DNA from: Macrothele yani
Taxonomy: Eukaryota; Arthropoda; Arachnida; Araneae; Macrothelidae
Reading direction: 5' to 3'
Assembly: GCA_039090855.1 (NCBI GenBank)
Contig: CM077010.1
Location: 45,650,905 to 45,714,904, forward strand
DNA: 64,000 bases
Shown in pieces: positions 52,190 to 63,235 of this stretch. Under the pieces are notes generated by a model. That model saw only the letters and a program-made list of their open reading frames with translations. It had not been told where the DNA came from and did no database searches. A program made the position numbers and the translations under genes. Positions within the stretch are counted from its first letter, which is position 1, and every line of letters begins with the position of its first letter.

Positions 52190-52735
52190 CTCTTTGTGAC
52201 CCTTGAAATGCACACTTATGGTGGCAGCATGGTGGTGTGTCGTAGCGTCTGATAGCATCTGGTTAGGTGAACGGGTAGACCTCTATGTGCTTCGCAGAGG
52301 AACCACAAAATGTTTGACGCGATAGGGATGATGTCCTGGACCCCTACATTCTCCATTATGTAGGTGCAATAGGAGATACATTTTACCTACAAGATGATAA
52401 CACTCGTCCTCACGGAGAGGCAGGTAGAAAAAATTTTTCAGGACGAGACAACTGTGCGTATGGATTGGAATTGTCAGGCAGGTCTCCCTATCTGAACCCA
52501 ATCGAGCATGTCTAGGGAGACGTATTGCTGCCATAACACCCTTCTACAAGTCCTGGTGGTTATTAAACAAGCTTTGAAAGAACAATAGTCCTTGCTACCT
52601 ACTGAAAAAACCTGAAATGTATCTATGAGGCCTGCATTGCTGTTAGGAGTAACAGCATCTCCTATTGAGGAACTTTGTCTATTTAATTTTGACACCTTAT
52701 GTGTTCTGTATCTGGTCACTTTTTTATCAAATAAA
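52190..52735 (+). mobile_element. Tc1-like 3' fragment
   Basis: The plus strand carries LGERVDLYVLRRGTT near 52263-52307, then AIGDTFYLQDDNTRPHGEAG with the second Asp near 52375, SGRSPYLNPIEHV with the Glu near 52490, and VRSNSISY at the end near 52660. A frameshift lies in the Asp-Glu interval. The N-terminal half is absent. It lies head-to-head with the minus-strand fragment to its left. Confidence 0.65.
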
Positions 52736-52756
52736 GCGTTTCTTACGAAACGCTTT
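52733..52756. repeat. Perfect 10-bp hairpin
   Basis: AAAGCGTTTC, a TTAC loop and GAAACGCTTT. It follows the Tc1 fragment end directly. It does not resemble the histone 3' stem-loop. Confidence 0.9.
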
Positions 52757-53162
52757 GGGGTGTTTAATGCTGGATATTATAAAGATTTTCACCAGATTTC
52801 ATAACATTATCATGTAGTTTTTCAGTTATTGCAATTTCTGTTTTTGCCTTAATTTATGGAAACCAGTATATTACGAGTACCCATATGTACGCATGTGATT
52901 CAGTACTTCTTTTTTCCACTAGGAGTATTTCCTCCCGCATATTAGATTAACACTTAATATCCTTAACCCGAAGAGTCATTTGAGTCAGGTGTCAGAGCAC
53001 CCTGATACAAAAGCCATGAAATAGAGAGAGCACAGCAGGCTCGAGTAGGAGGAGGAGGACTTTATACTAATGGAGAGTCCTTACTATCATCTGTTGGCTG
53101 AACGCGCTCTCCTAGACGCGACGGGTATTCACGGCTCACAGTACATGCATGTGTGTTTAAAA
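52757..53162. other. Intergenic, nothing recognised
   Basis: No element boundaries or conserved frames were identified. Confidence 0.45.
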
Positions 53163-53965
53163 TAATCATCAACAATGCTCAATCCACTGCTGGATGAAAG
53201 TCTGTGCAAGTATCTTCCACAACACTCCCTCTTCAACAATTTTCTTCCTCCTCATTCCGGCATGCTTTCGAATTCCATTCACCAATCTCCGACGTCGTCT
53301 CCTTCTGGGTCTTTTCTAGTCTCTTAGAATCCAGTTTAGTATCTCCCTTGTCGAACGGTGGTCAGCACTTCTAGGATAACGTCCAGACCATTGTCCTTGA
53401 AGGTCTATACGCAGCGCCTCCTAGACGACCACTGCGATACATTCGCTGCCTTTGGCTTTTTAAAACAAATTGGCTTTTTTAAACGTATCTAGTTTTTAAA
53501 CTTTTCCTCATCCTCATTTTTCACTTTTACCGAATCAGCCTGATTTTAAGCATTATACTACGTTTTCAGCACTGTTTGTTTGATTGTCCTGTGTCTGCGC
53601 TTTTCGGCCCTTGCACCATAGAAGTTCACCAACCAAACAACCAACCGAAGGTCTATACTTTGACCATGACGTCATACGCTCTTGTCATTTTCATGATCCA
53701 TGATTTCCTTTTCCTTTATTTTTTTTTTCAGTTACACCAACCATGCATCTCACTATGTTTCTCTGAGTTGACCGCAGCCTCTGAATGGGTTTCTTAGTTA
53801 AGGTCCATTCATGTTTATGATCCATAAGTAAGAACTGAAAGGACGCATTGATTAAAGACTTCTAAGATATACCGGTAAATTGTTCCTGAAAATTGTTTCT
53901 TTTCTTCCAAATGCACTCCAGTCAAGTTTTATACGGCGATTAATTGTTATAGAGCGTGTCTTGGA
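53163..53965 (-). mobile_element. RTE LINE 3' fragment
   Basis: It aligns along its length with 59345-59860 of the long RTE: CAATCCACTGCTGGATGAAA for CAATCCACTGCTGGACGAAG, CTTCTGGGTCTTTTCTAG, and upstream the minus-strand frame INRRIKLDWSAFGRKETIFR for INRRTKLAWRAFGRNSIIFK. A T-rich insertion near 53450-53720 interrupts it. It is 5'-truncated, as LINE copies often are, and non-functional. Confidence 0.8.
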
Positions 53966-54377
53966 AAAACGCCTGCGTGTAGAAAAAAATGCTTCTGGGC
54001 ATGATCTTTGAATAATGCCTGGATTAAAAAAAATCTTTGAACCACAGCGCTGCTTCAGCTGCCAGAAAGGAAACTGAAGAGCGAGTGAAAACAATAAGTG
54101 ATTCAGTCGATTTGTAAGAAAGCATACATCAAGGGAAAGTCCGCCTGGATAAGAGTTCTTGGAATTTGCCTAGAACTGTGTGCGATTGATTTCGAAATTA
54201 GTTTATTTTAATATAATAAAGACACCGCAAAACCGTTATTTATGGGCATGCACTTTTAACGAAGTAAAAAGAATATCTTAGAAATTGGAAAAGAATCAAG
54301 TTTCTGATCCATAAATAGATGAGATAAACATAGAGTGAATATTTCATTACTTTTACATTAAATGAATATAAAACATA
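53966..54377. other. Intergenic, nothing recognised
   Basis: AT-rich; no repeat or coding sequence recognised. Confidence 0.45.
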
Positions 54378-55802
54378 CACTGACGGAAAAAAATCCCAAC
54401 ACCAAGAAGAGTTTGTGTTAGATAAACGACAGTTAGTAGACGGAGAGAGTACATCTGTAAGATGACGTCTATGAAAATTTCGCGCTCGGCGCATACGTGT
54501 GGCGCTAGTAGCGCCCCTCGGAACATGCAAAGCAGGTTTGCTGTAAATACGCGCTGTAACGTTCGTGAGCGTTAGTTATCGTTGAGATTCGACGTAGTGT
54601 ATTGATGTTATTCAAGAATGCCTTTAAGAAGACGAAGAAACCATTATCAACAGCTCACGGAGTTTGAACGAGGTCGTGTAATAGGGCTACGAGAAGGTGG
54701 ATTTTCTTTTCGCAATATTGCAGAACGACTTGGCAGGAATGTAGCCACTGTGCATTATTGTTGGCAGCGGTGGTCAAGAGAAGGTACTGCCTCAAGAAGA
54801 CCGGGTTTCGGCCGGCCACGTGGCACTACTGAGAGGGAAGACCGCCGTGTGCGGCGTATGGCCTTGGCGCATCGTACCACGTCTGCGGCAGCAATTCGAG
54901 CTGCAGTTGCCACCACAGTGACACAACGATCTGTTACAAATCGGTTACTTGAAGGATAGCTCCGAGCCAGACGCCCTGTAGCGTGCATTCCATTTACTCC
55001 AAACCACTGCCGTTTGCGACGTTAGTGGTGTCAAGCTACAGCTCATTGGAGGACGGAGTGGAGATCTGTTGTGTTTTCTGATGAAAGCCGGTTCTGCCTG
55101 GGTGCCAGTGATGGCCGTGTGTTGGTCAGAAGGCGGCCAGGTGAGCGCCTGCAACCAACCTGTCTGCGGCCGAGACACACTGGACCTACACCTGGAGTTA
55201 TGGTCTAGGGAGCAATTTCCTATGACAGCAGGAGTACTCTCGTGGTTATCCCACGCACCCTGACGGCGCAGTTGTACGTTGGTCTGGTGATTCAACCTGT
55301 TGTGCTGCCATTCATGAACAGCATTCCAGGGGATGTTTTCCAACAGGATAGCGCTCGCCCGCATACCGTTGTTGTAACCCAACATGCTCTACAGAATGTC
55401 GACATGTTGCCGTGGCCTGCTAGATCACCAGATCTTTCTCCAATCGAGTACGTATGGGACATCATTGGACGACAACTCCAGCGTCACCCCCAACCAGCAT
55501 TAACCGTCCGTGTATTGACCGACCAAGTGCAACAGGCATGGAACTCCATCCCACAAACTGACATCCAGCACCTGTACGACACAATGCATGAACATTTGCA
55601 TGCTTGCATTCAACATTCTGGCGGTTACACCGTTTATTAATGTACCAGCATTTCACATTTAAAATGGCTTTTCTCGCGCTTACAATAAGCTGTGATCTTG
55701 AAACCTTAATCGATTAAATATGTTACCTATACAAATGTATTGCCGCCATTTCATTCCTCTACAACTATTTTTTCGTGGTGTTGGGATTTTTTTCCGTCAG
55801 TG
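54378..55802 (+). mobile_element. Tc1-like transposon, family K, nearly intact
   Basis: Ends CACTGACGGAAAAAAATCCC at 54378 and the inverted GGGATTTTTTTCCGTCAGTG at 55802, TA-flanked (54376-54377, 55803-55804). It is 1425 bp. It is related to family J by protein sequence and by the ACACCAAGAAG box in the terminal region. Confidence 0.94.
54618..55640 (+). pseudogene. Tc1-like transposase with three TAG stops (family K)
   Basis: A single 340-codon frame runs from MPLRRRRNHYQQLTEFERGR (54618) to TAA 55638-55640, with TAG codons at 54957, 55023 and 55206 and no frameshift. Helix-turn-helix: VIGLREGGFSFRNIAERLGR; the second is ATTVTQRSVTNRLLEG. The first Asp is in VVFSDESRFCLGASDG, the second in GDVFQQDSARPHTVVV and the Glu in DLSPIEYVWDIIGRQL. 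Asn of the usual QQDN is Ser here. Between the last two catalytic residues I count 32 residues, two fewer than in DD34E. The third TAG sits where related proteins have Trp (VMVWGAIS), a one-base change. Confidence 0.93.
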
Positions 55803-56504
55803 TATATCATAAAGTAAATGGGTTTTGAGTAACTAAGAGTTTTGTTCGATTTTTCCACAATGTAGCAACATGTTATACGAATACTGTGATCAAATTGCAG
55901 AATCACTCCCGAAATAAATTTTCTCATATCACTAATTCCTTTTTTTAGGTGTGAAACATGATCCGTGGAATTTTTTCACCCTAAAAAATGCTTTTAAAGA
56001 TATTTTGATCTCATTTATTTTCTTTTTCTGCTATTTTGATCATACACAATGCTCTTCGGGGGAAAATATTTATTAAATAAGTAGCAAGGCACTCTAGATT
56101 TTTATGAAACGATCCTTCGTAGATATGGGAAAAAATATAAATATTACGCGTGTTTTAGAGGTAACTTAACAAATCGAAATACGGATTATCAGACATAAAT
56201 TTAGCGCTTTACAAAATGCAGTTTTATTATAATACTCGTAAGTACATTTAGGAAGAAATATTATAAAACTACATATTTCATTTTCATATTTCATTTATAT
56301 TTTAGTTATCACATCAAAACACATGTCATATTTATATTATCATAACAATAGATGATTGTCGAGACAACTAGTAAGAAAGAGTAAAAAGGCCATTTGGCCT
56401 GACATAGTCTTTTTCTCCCTGAAGGGAAGATGATCATACCTACATTAAGACAAAGACAAACCAGCATGTCATGAACAGTGAAAAATATATTACAGTGAAA
56501 TAAA
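55803..56504. other. AT-rich intergenic, nothing recognised
   Basis: About 700 bp with no coding or repeat signal seen. Confidence 0.5.
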
Positions 56505-57458
56505 CTGTATTGACAAAAGTCACCGAACACCTAGAAGAGAAACACAACATATCATTTACAAACATTCATTAGTACGGTGTCGGTCCACCTTTGGCCTTAC
56601 TGCATGCACTGACCCTTCGAGATACGCTTTCGACAAGGTTTTGGAACACAGCAATAGGTATGCGCTTCTATTCAGTACATAATGCTGCGCTAGCTGTTTC
56701 TTAGTACTCGGCCTTGGTTCCAAACTTCTTATGCGGTACTCTAATTCATCCTATAGGTGTTCTATGGGATTAAGATCAGGGCGCTGTGCTGGTCAGTCCC
56801 CACACGATACGTAATTATCGTCAAACCCCGCCGTAACAGTCCTTGCTTTATAGCTCAATGCATTATCCTGCTGGTACCAACAAGGCTCGTTTCCATAGTA
56901 TTGCCACAGAGTTGGTAGGGCATAATTGTCCAGAATATCGAAGTAGACGTGCTGGTTAACAGGTTTGTCCACGATAACCAATTGGCCGGGACCATACCAC
57001 GAAAAACACCCCCACCCGAGTACACTGCCAGCTCCAAACTTGACCGTAAGAACAGTACACTGTGGTAAATAATGTTCTCCCAGCTGCCGCCATACCTACA
57101 CACGGCCATCGGACTAATGGAATCGTGTAGCTGCATTCATCAGTCCACAGGAACCGTTTCCATTGATCTACAGTCCTCGATAAATATTCTTTATACCATG
57201 CTAAATGACCAGTAGCATTCCGAGTGGAGATAAAAAAGGCTTATGAGCAGTCGCACGACTACGGTATCCCATGGAATGAAGTTCTCTGCGAATGGTACGT
57301 GTACATACCGAGGTTGCAGAATTTTTATTCACATGTACACTAGGGTCCTTGCCAGTACTTCGTCGATTAGCTGTAACGACTCTCCTGAGGCTTCGACGTC
57401 CTCTATTACTGATTTTCTTTGGTCTGCCGGTACGTTTTGCTACTTCAGGCACGCCATA
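56505..57458 (-). mobile_element. Tc1-like element interrupted by a mariner
   Basis: The left end shows ACTGTATTGACAAAAGTCAC, of the type ending other Tc1 elements. Minus-strand coding runs from YGVPEVAKRTGRPKKISNRG (57455) through RRVVTANRRSTGKDPS and SVCTRTIRRELHSMGYRSRA, a broken first-Asp region near 57135, GMVPANWLSWTNLLTST near 57000-56940, NALSYKARTVTAGF in the second-Asp region (changed from the usual DNA-x-xH) and FQNLVESVSRRVSAC with KAKGGPTPY at about 56635-56572. The N-terminus is cut off at a TA by the mariner. About 40 bp of possible continuation (minus-strand NSIAKLVIFGSFPY) lies beyond it at 58773-58820, but no right terminal repeat was found. Confidence 0.75.
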
Positions 57459-58770
57459 CACAGTGCGTCAAATAATTTTTAGGACTGGCGCTAGATTTCA
57501 GCCTACGGTAGCGCCACCAGTGTAATCGCGAATGCGTTATAAACTGTGACAATCTGCTTGCTTTCTGCCAAAAGTACTGCGCAGTTGTCAAAGTAACTCA
57601 AACGAAACTGCCGTTCATTAGAGAAGTAATATTTTGTTCATGTTTAATTATTAAGATGGAACAAAGGGCTGTTATTAAATTTACCGCAAAACTTGGTAAA
57701 AGTGCCTCGGAAACGTACCAAATGATGAAACAAGTTTACGGTGAGTTTTGTTTAAGTAGATCAAATGTTTTCCTGTGGCACAAAGGTTTTTTGGACGGAA
57801 GAGATACGCTAGAAGATGATAAGCATATCGCAAGACTAAGTTCATCTAAGACACCTGAGATTTTTGAAAAAGTGCGTGGTTTTGTGGCAAACAATCGATG
57901 TGCGTCACTAAGAATGATGGAAGAGTCTTTAAACAACAACAAAGAAACGATTCGAACCATCCTGCATGAAGATTTGGGCAAAACAAAGGTCAGTGCAAAA
58001 TTTGTTCCACACACGTTAACCAATGAACAAAAATCAAGGAGAAGTGCACATTGCAGAGACATCAGTTCAGCCACTGAAAATGATCCAAACTTCTTAAAAT
58101 CGTTTGCTACTGGTAATGAAACATGGTGTTTTCAATATGATCCTAAAACAAAGCGACAAAGTGCGGAATGGAAGTAAAAAAACTCGCCACAAGCCAAACA
58201 AACAAGAAAAGTTCCATCGAAAATCAAAACAATGCTCATTACATTCTTTGATAGTAAGAGTATTACCCACAAAGAATTTGCTCCAAGTGGACAAACAATT
58301 ACTGGTGAGTTTTATTTAATTCTTTTGAGGCGTTTGATGGGCAGAATTCGCCACATTCGTCCAGAATATTGAGATGAAAACAGTTGGTGTTTGTTGCACG
58401 ATAATGCACCCAGTCACACTTCGCTTCTTGTTCGTAGATTTTTGGCGAAAAATAACGTCTGTGTGTTGAATCATCCACCGTATTCGCCTGATTTAGCACC
58501 CTGTGACTTTTCTTTGTTCCCAAAACTTATAATGACGTTAAAAGGGTGTTATTTTGATGAATTTCGACTGTACAAACAGCTTCGACGCGTGCTTTGGAGG
58601 CAATTCCGCAAAGTGAACTGGAGCAGGCATTTGAATCCTTATTAAATCGCTGTAACAAGTGTATTGAAGCCGGAGGGACTTATTTTGAATAACAAACCAA
58701 AAGAAATGATAATTTCTTGTTTTTATTTCATTTTACAGATCTAGTCTTAAAAATTCTTTGACGCACTGTG
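57459..58770 (+). mobile_element. Complete mariner transposon
   Basis: Ends CACAGTGCGTCAAATAATTT at 57459 and CACAGTGCGTCAAAGAATTT (reverse complement of the end at 58770), TA-flanked (57457-57458, 58771-58772). At 1312 bp it is the standard mariner length. It interrupts the minus-strand Tc1 to its left. Confidence 0.95.
57656..58692 (+). pseudogene. Mariner transposase pseudogene
   Basis: It starts MEQRAVIKFTAKLGKSASET at 57656. The first 173 codons are open: helix-turn-helix LSRSNVFLWHKGFLDGRDTL, then RMMEESLNNNKETIRTILHE, VPHTLTNEQKSRRSAHCRDI and the first catalytic site SFATGNETWCFQYDPKTKRQ, where the expected Asp (GDE) is Asn. A TAA at 58175 and a TGA at 58370 lie in the same frame, which goes on through the second Asp (LLHDNAPSHTSL) and the third (YSPDLAPCDFSLFPK), giving DD34D spacing. 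Near 58560 the frame shifts by one into the C-terminus, CNKCIEAGGTYFE, stop at 58690. Asp to Asn plus stops make it inactive. Confidence 0.93.
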
Positions 58771-58772
58771 TA

Positions 58773-59326
58773 TATGGAAAGCTTCCAAAAATAACAAGTT
58801 TGGCGATTGAATTTGGCTTGTCAATTGGTTTTTAGGTTTTCATGGATATTTTGTAACAAATGTTAGTACAAGTTTGCTCTATGTATTGTATTTACATATT
58901 TATATTTACTTATCTTTTAAACTGCTTTTACGTCATAAACATAGTATACTGTCATAAAGCATTATTTTCCCAATAGCGGACACTTCTAAATAACGGATAT
59001 TTTTGTTTCCCCTTCGACGTCCGCTATTCAGATGTTTTACTGTGCTTAGAAATTCAATAATTCCTTTCCCACGTACTTACCTACATGTATGGTAAGTTTC
59101 GCATGATTTAGTGCGTTCCTTCATGGTATGGCGTTTTTCTATGTCGAGCAGTGTATTAGTAAACACGCAGTTGTCCGGATATTATGTTGGGGTGGTGTAC
59201 GTCATATTTCCGTCTTTTGCCTCAAATACGTTTTCGCTCTCTCCTATTTTCATAAACATTTCTCCAAGGAATCTTATTTTGACTGAATCAAATACGACAA
59301 GGGCAATATGCCAGCGTTGCTTTGGA
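58773..59326. other. Intergenic, nothing further recognised
   Basis: Apart from about 50 bp that may continue the interrupted Tc1, no element or gene was identified. Confidence 0.45.
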
Positions 59327-62300
59327 ATCATCATCATCATCATCATTGTCAACCATTATCAATCCACTGCTGGACGAAGGTCTCCCCAAGTTTCCTCCAC
59401 AACGGTCTGTCTTGTGCCAGTCTCCTCCATGTCACCCCTGCATACTTTCGAATTTCATCCACCCATCTCCATGTGGTCTTCTTCTGGGTCTTTTCCTGTC
59501 CCTTGGAATCCAATCTAAAATTTCAGCTGTCCATCGATGATCTGTCCTTCTGGCAGTATGTCCAGCCCATTGCCATTTCAGGGATTTAACTCTGATCATG
59601 ATGTCTTCCACTCTTGTCATTTTTCGGATCCACGAGTTCCTCTTCTTATCTCTCCTGGTTACACCAAGCATGCACCTCTCCATGCTGCTTTGAGTTGTCT
59701 GCAGCCTTTGTATGTCTCTTTTAGTTAAGGTCCACGTCTCCGCACCATACGTAAGCACTGGAAGGATGCATTGATCAAACACTTTTCTTTAAGACATAAT
59801 GGCATATTGCTCTTGAAAATTATGCTGTTTCTTCCAAAAGCTCTCCAGGCAAGTTTTGTACGCCGATTAATTTCTTCATCAATGTGACCCTCACTTGATA
59901 TCTGCTGTCCAAGATAAACGTACGTGTCTGTTATCTCCAGCTTTTCTCCATCAATCGATAAATCTTCATTTCTTGTAAAAGCATTGAACATCACTTTTGT
60001 CTTCTGAAAGTTCATTTTTAATCCCACTTCTTTACTCTTGTCAGCAAGTTCCTGGATCATACTCTGCAGCTCTGATGGGGTAGTTGCAAAAATGACTACG
60101 TCATCAGCAAAACGAAGGTGGGTTAGATAATCTCCATTAATCTTTATCCCCTTGTTTTCCCAGCTCAGTGACTGAAAAACACCCTCCAATGTGGCATTAA
60201 AGAGCTTCGGAGATATGGTGTCACCTTGTCTCACTCCCTTTCCAATTTTTATGTGTGTTGTATTTTCAAACAGCCTAATCTTTGCACTTGCATTTTCATA
60301 GATGTTATTAATAATATTAATGTATGCATCTTCAATACCGCAGGTTTTCAGAGCCATTGTAACTGCTGATGGTTTCACCGAATCAAAGGCTTTTTCATAA
60401 TCGATAAAAGCCATGCACAATGGAAGTTCATATTCCCTCGCTCTTTCAATTAGTTCTCTCAGCACGTGGATATGATCTATTGTGCTGTAGCCACTCCTGA
60501 ATCCAGCTTGTTCTCTCGGTTGAGCCATGTCCAGTGTTACCTTCAAGCGGTGTGAAAGAACTTTAGTGAAGATTTTATAAACTACTGATAGGAGGCTGAT
60601 AGGTCTGTAGTTTCCGAGATCCTCAATGTCACCTTTCTTATGTAGCAGGATCATTGTAGCGGTGTTCCAATCCTTCAGGAATCTTTCCTTCATTAAGGCA
60701 TCGAGTGAAAATTTGGGCGAGTACTGTTTCGATTTCTCCACTTGCTTCTTGTATGATGTCTACAGTAATTCCATCTTCTCCTGGAGCTTTTCCTCGCTTC
60801 ATGTTCTTGATTGCATGTGCAACTTCCGCTGGAAGGACTGGAGGAACTCTGGTACTGGTATCTTTCATGATGTCTGGAGTGCATATATCATCCCTTTCAT
60901 ATAATTTGGAGTAGAAATCTTTCACTCTTGTCAAAATTTCGCCTCTATTTCTTGTTACAGAACCATCTTCTTTTCTCAGTGCCACAATCTGTTTTCTTCC
61001 CTTACTGAGATGTCCCTTTGCTATCTTTAGGCTTTGGTTGTTTTCAATTGCTTTCCTCACTAGTTCACAGTTGAATTTCCTTACGTCTTCAGTGATACTT
61101 TTTCTTACTGTCTTGCATAGCTCTATATATTCCACTTTGGAAGTCACATCTTCTTTAGTTGTCCTCATCTCTCTTCTTTTTTGCATCAACATTTTGGTTT
61201 TTCCTGATAATTTGTTCACATGCAACTTGTTCTTAGACCCAGCTAATTTTGTTGCTGTTTCCATAAGAGCTTTGGTTACTTTTCTGTTAACTTCAGATAT
61301 GTCCACTTCTTCCGATGTTAGGCCTTCTAAAGCAGAGAACCTGTTCTTCAGTTCTAACTTGAAGGTATTATGGTGTTTTTTTAAGGTTGGTTATGTCAAT
61401 AGATTTTGTTTGTCCTATGAGCTTGCCACGTTCAAGTTTAGTGTTGAGGTGCATCTTACATCTCACCAATCTATGGTCACTACCTGTGTTGAACTTGTTT
61501 AGCACACTGCAGTCTTCTATGACGAATTTTTTGTTACACATAATAAAATCAATTTCACTTGTCGTCCCATTTGGATGTCTCCATGTCCATTTCCTGTGTG
61601 GCTTTTTCTTGAAGAAGGAGTTCAAGATGAAAAACCCTTCTGCCTCTGCAAACTCAACGAGAGTATTTCCACGCTGGTTTCTGTTGCCATGACCGAATTT
61701 ACCTACCGAAGTTTCATTCTGTTGCCGTTGCCCTATTTTTGCATTGAAATCTCCCATAATTATTTTCAAGTGCTGCTTACCTTTATTATTTAGATGACAA
61801 ATTTCCTCATAAAATTCTTCAATTTCTTCTTCAGGATGACTTGTGGTGGGTGCATAAGTTTGAATAATCTGAGCCTGGTATCTTTTCGAGAGTTGGACAA
61901 CAAGTCGTGCAGCTCTGTCAGAGGAACTTTCAACTTCTACAACTTTATCCTTCAGTTTCTTGTTTATTATAAATCCAACACCACTAGTTCTGCCAGTATC
62001 TGTCCCACGATAGTAGAAGAGATGTCCACTTTTCAGTTCGATGAGATCTTCTCCTTTTCTCCTTACCTCACTTAGCCCCACGATGTCCCACTTGATCCTT
62101 TGTAGTTCCTCTTCCAATTCAAGAAGCCTTGAATCAGAAGATAGGGAGCGTCCATTGTACGTAGCCAAGGTCAGCATCAGATGGCAGCCTAGTCCGGTCC
62201 TCCGGGGATTCTTAGCACCCTCTGCCTTCATGTCGCACTGGCCGCTGCCTTGGCCAGGTACATTCCAGCTGCCGGAGACTGAGGGCCAAGATTTAAGTTG

Positions 62301-62510
62301 TGGAATCATTTTGGAGGGGTTTGGCCATAACTCACCACGCTGGCCAAGCGGGTTGGTGAGTGTGGGATAGCATTTCCTCTGATCCCGATGGTATAGTTAT
62401 ACCGCTATGGGCGGTCGTCAGAGCCCCTTTAGTGGGAACAGGATGCACCACGAGAAGGCGGGGTTGACATTTGTCAAGGAGAGGCTGTGATGTTACGCAT
62501 CACCATAGCT
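59327..62510 (-). mobile_element. Nearly full-length RTE-clade LINE
   Basis: The minus-strand element has a 5' leader (about 62510-62310), a long coding region (62309-59432), a short 3' untranslated region and a simple (ATG)n tail, seen as ATCATCATCATCATCATCAT at 59327. The leader with CCAGCGTGGTGAGTTATGGC is typical of the RTE copies annotated as craniofacial-development-protein-2-like genes in arthropods (family knowledge). There is no second ORF and no LTR. The target duplication could not be identified, so the 5' limit is approximate. Three shorter copies at 5600, 12840 and 53163 are all fragments carrying the 3' portion. Confidence 0.9.
59432..62309 (-). pseudogene. RTE endonuclease / reverse transcriptase, three frameshifts
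   Basis: The product would be an APE-type endonuclease fused to reverse transcriptase, which nicks target DNA and copies its own RNA there. Endonuclease (62309-61368): LATYNGRSLSS, VGLSEVRRKGEDL with the catalytic Glu, MGDFNAKIGQ, IDFIMCNKKF and GSDHRLVRCK with the final Asp-His pair, all intact. The frame is lost at an A8 run near 61376. The linker and RT start follow (61306-60638: RGKAPGEDGITVDII), then a second shift near 60660, then the RT core (60741-59725): YRPISLLSVVYKI, REQAGFRSGYSTIDHI, FIDYEKAFDSV, GVRQGDTISPKLF, LRFADDVVIF with the catalytic Asp pair, and DLSIDGEKLEITDTYVYLG. A third shift near 59780 leads to LPVLTYGAETWTLTKRD and the end at 59432. Only these shifts are apparent. 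Confidence 0.93.
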
Positions 62511-62513
62511 TAT

Positions 62514-63235
62514 GTTTAATCAAAACTAAAACTTCACACGAATATCACTCTTTTCTTACAACTCAGAATAATTGCGCTTGCTCCACACCGATCCAAGAGT
62601 CCTGGCAATAAATCTTCTTTGTTTGACACATTTAGTTTCTGCATCATGGCACGTTGTCTCAATTCGAGGTCAGAATGAAATGGTGAAACTAACCACCGTG
62701 GCAATATTTTGCGGATGGAATGTGACTTTCTTTGTGACAGACATGAAAAAACTATGTCTCCATTCTTTTTTTCATCATGTTTGCACTCATCGCTAAGCTG
62801 TCAACTAAATTCTGCCTTATATTCCGTGTGCCTTTTGCCCATTTTCCAGCGCGATTGTACACCGAATAGGCAGTTTATCAGAACCAGACCATTTTATGTA
62901 AAGTGGCTGATACGTCAGCAGTACGCCACGCAATCACATGAACTCTAAAATCGCCGTTAGTAGTTAAGAATGCGTTACTGAAAGTCTGATGCAGAAGCAA
63001 CTTTACCTAACGGCATTCGAACATTGGATGATTTGGGGCGGTAATATGAATAGTGCGCATATCAGCATATTGTATTCGTAGAACAACATCAGCATTAAGA
63101 ATATTCAGAGAGTGGCTGACGAAGTAAAATCGTATAGTGGTTTTTAGTGATTTGGTGTTTAAATGGATGTGAAGAACTGTTAATTGTTTATGTTTCAACA
63201 AAACTCTACGAAGGGATGCTGATAAATTCTCGGCC
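62514..63235. other. Intergenic, nothing recognised
   Basis: No element or gene recognised between the RTE 5' end and the mariner at the right edge. Short frames here have no known domain. Confidence 0.45.

Noticed and set aside
52733..52756. Histone-type 3' stem-loop or bacterial terminator
   Set aside because: The stem sequence does not match the histone consensus, and there is no upstream host gene or following T run.
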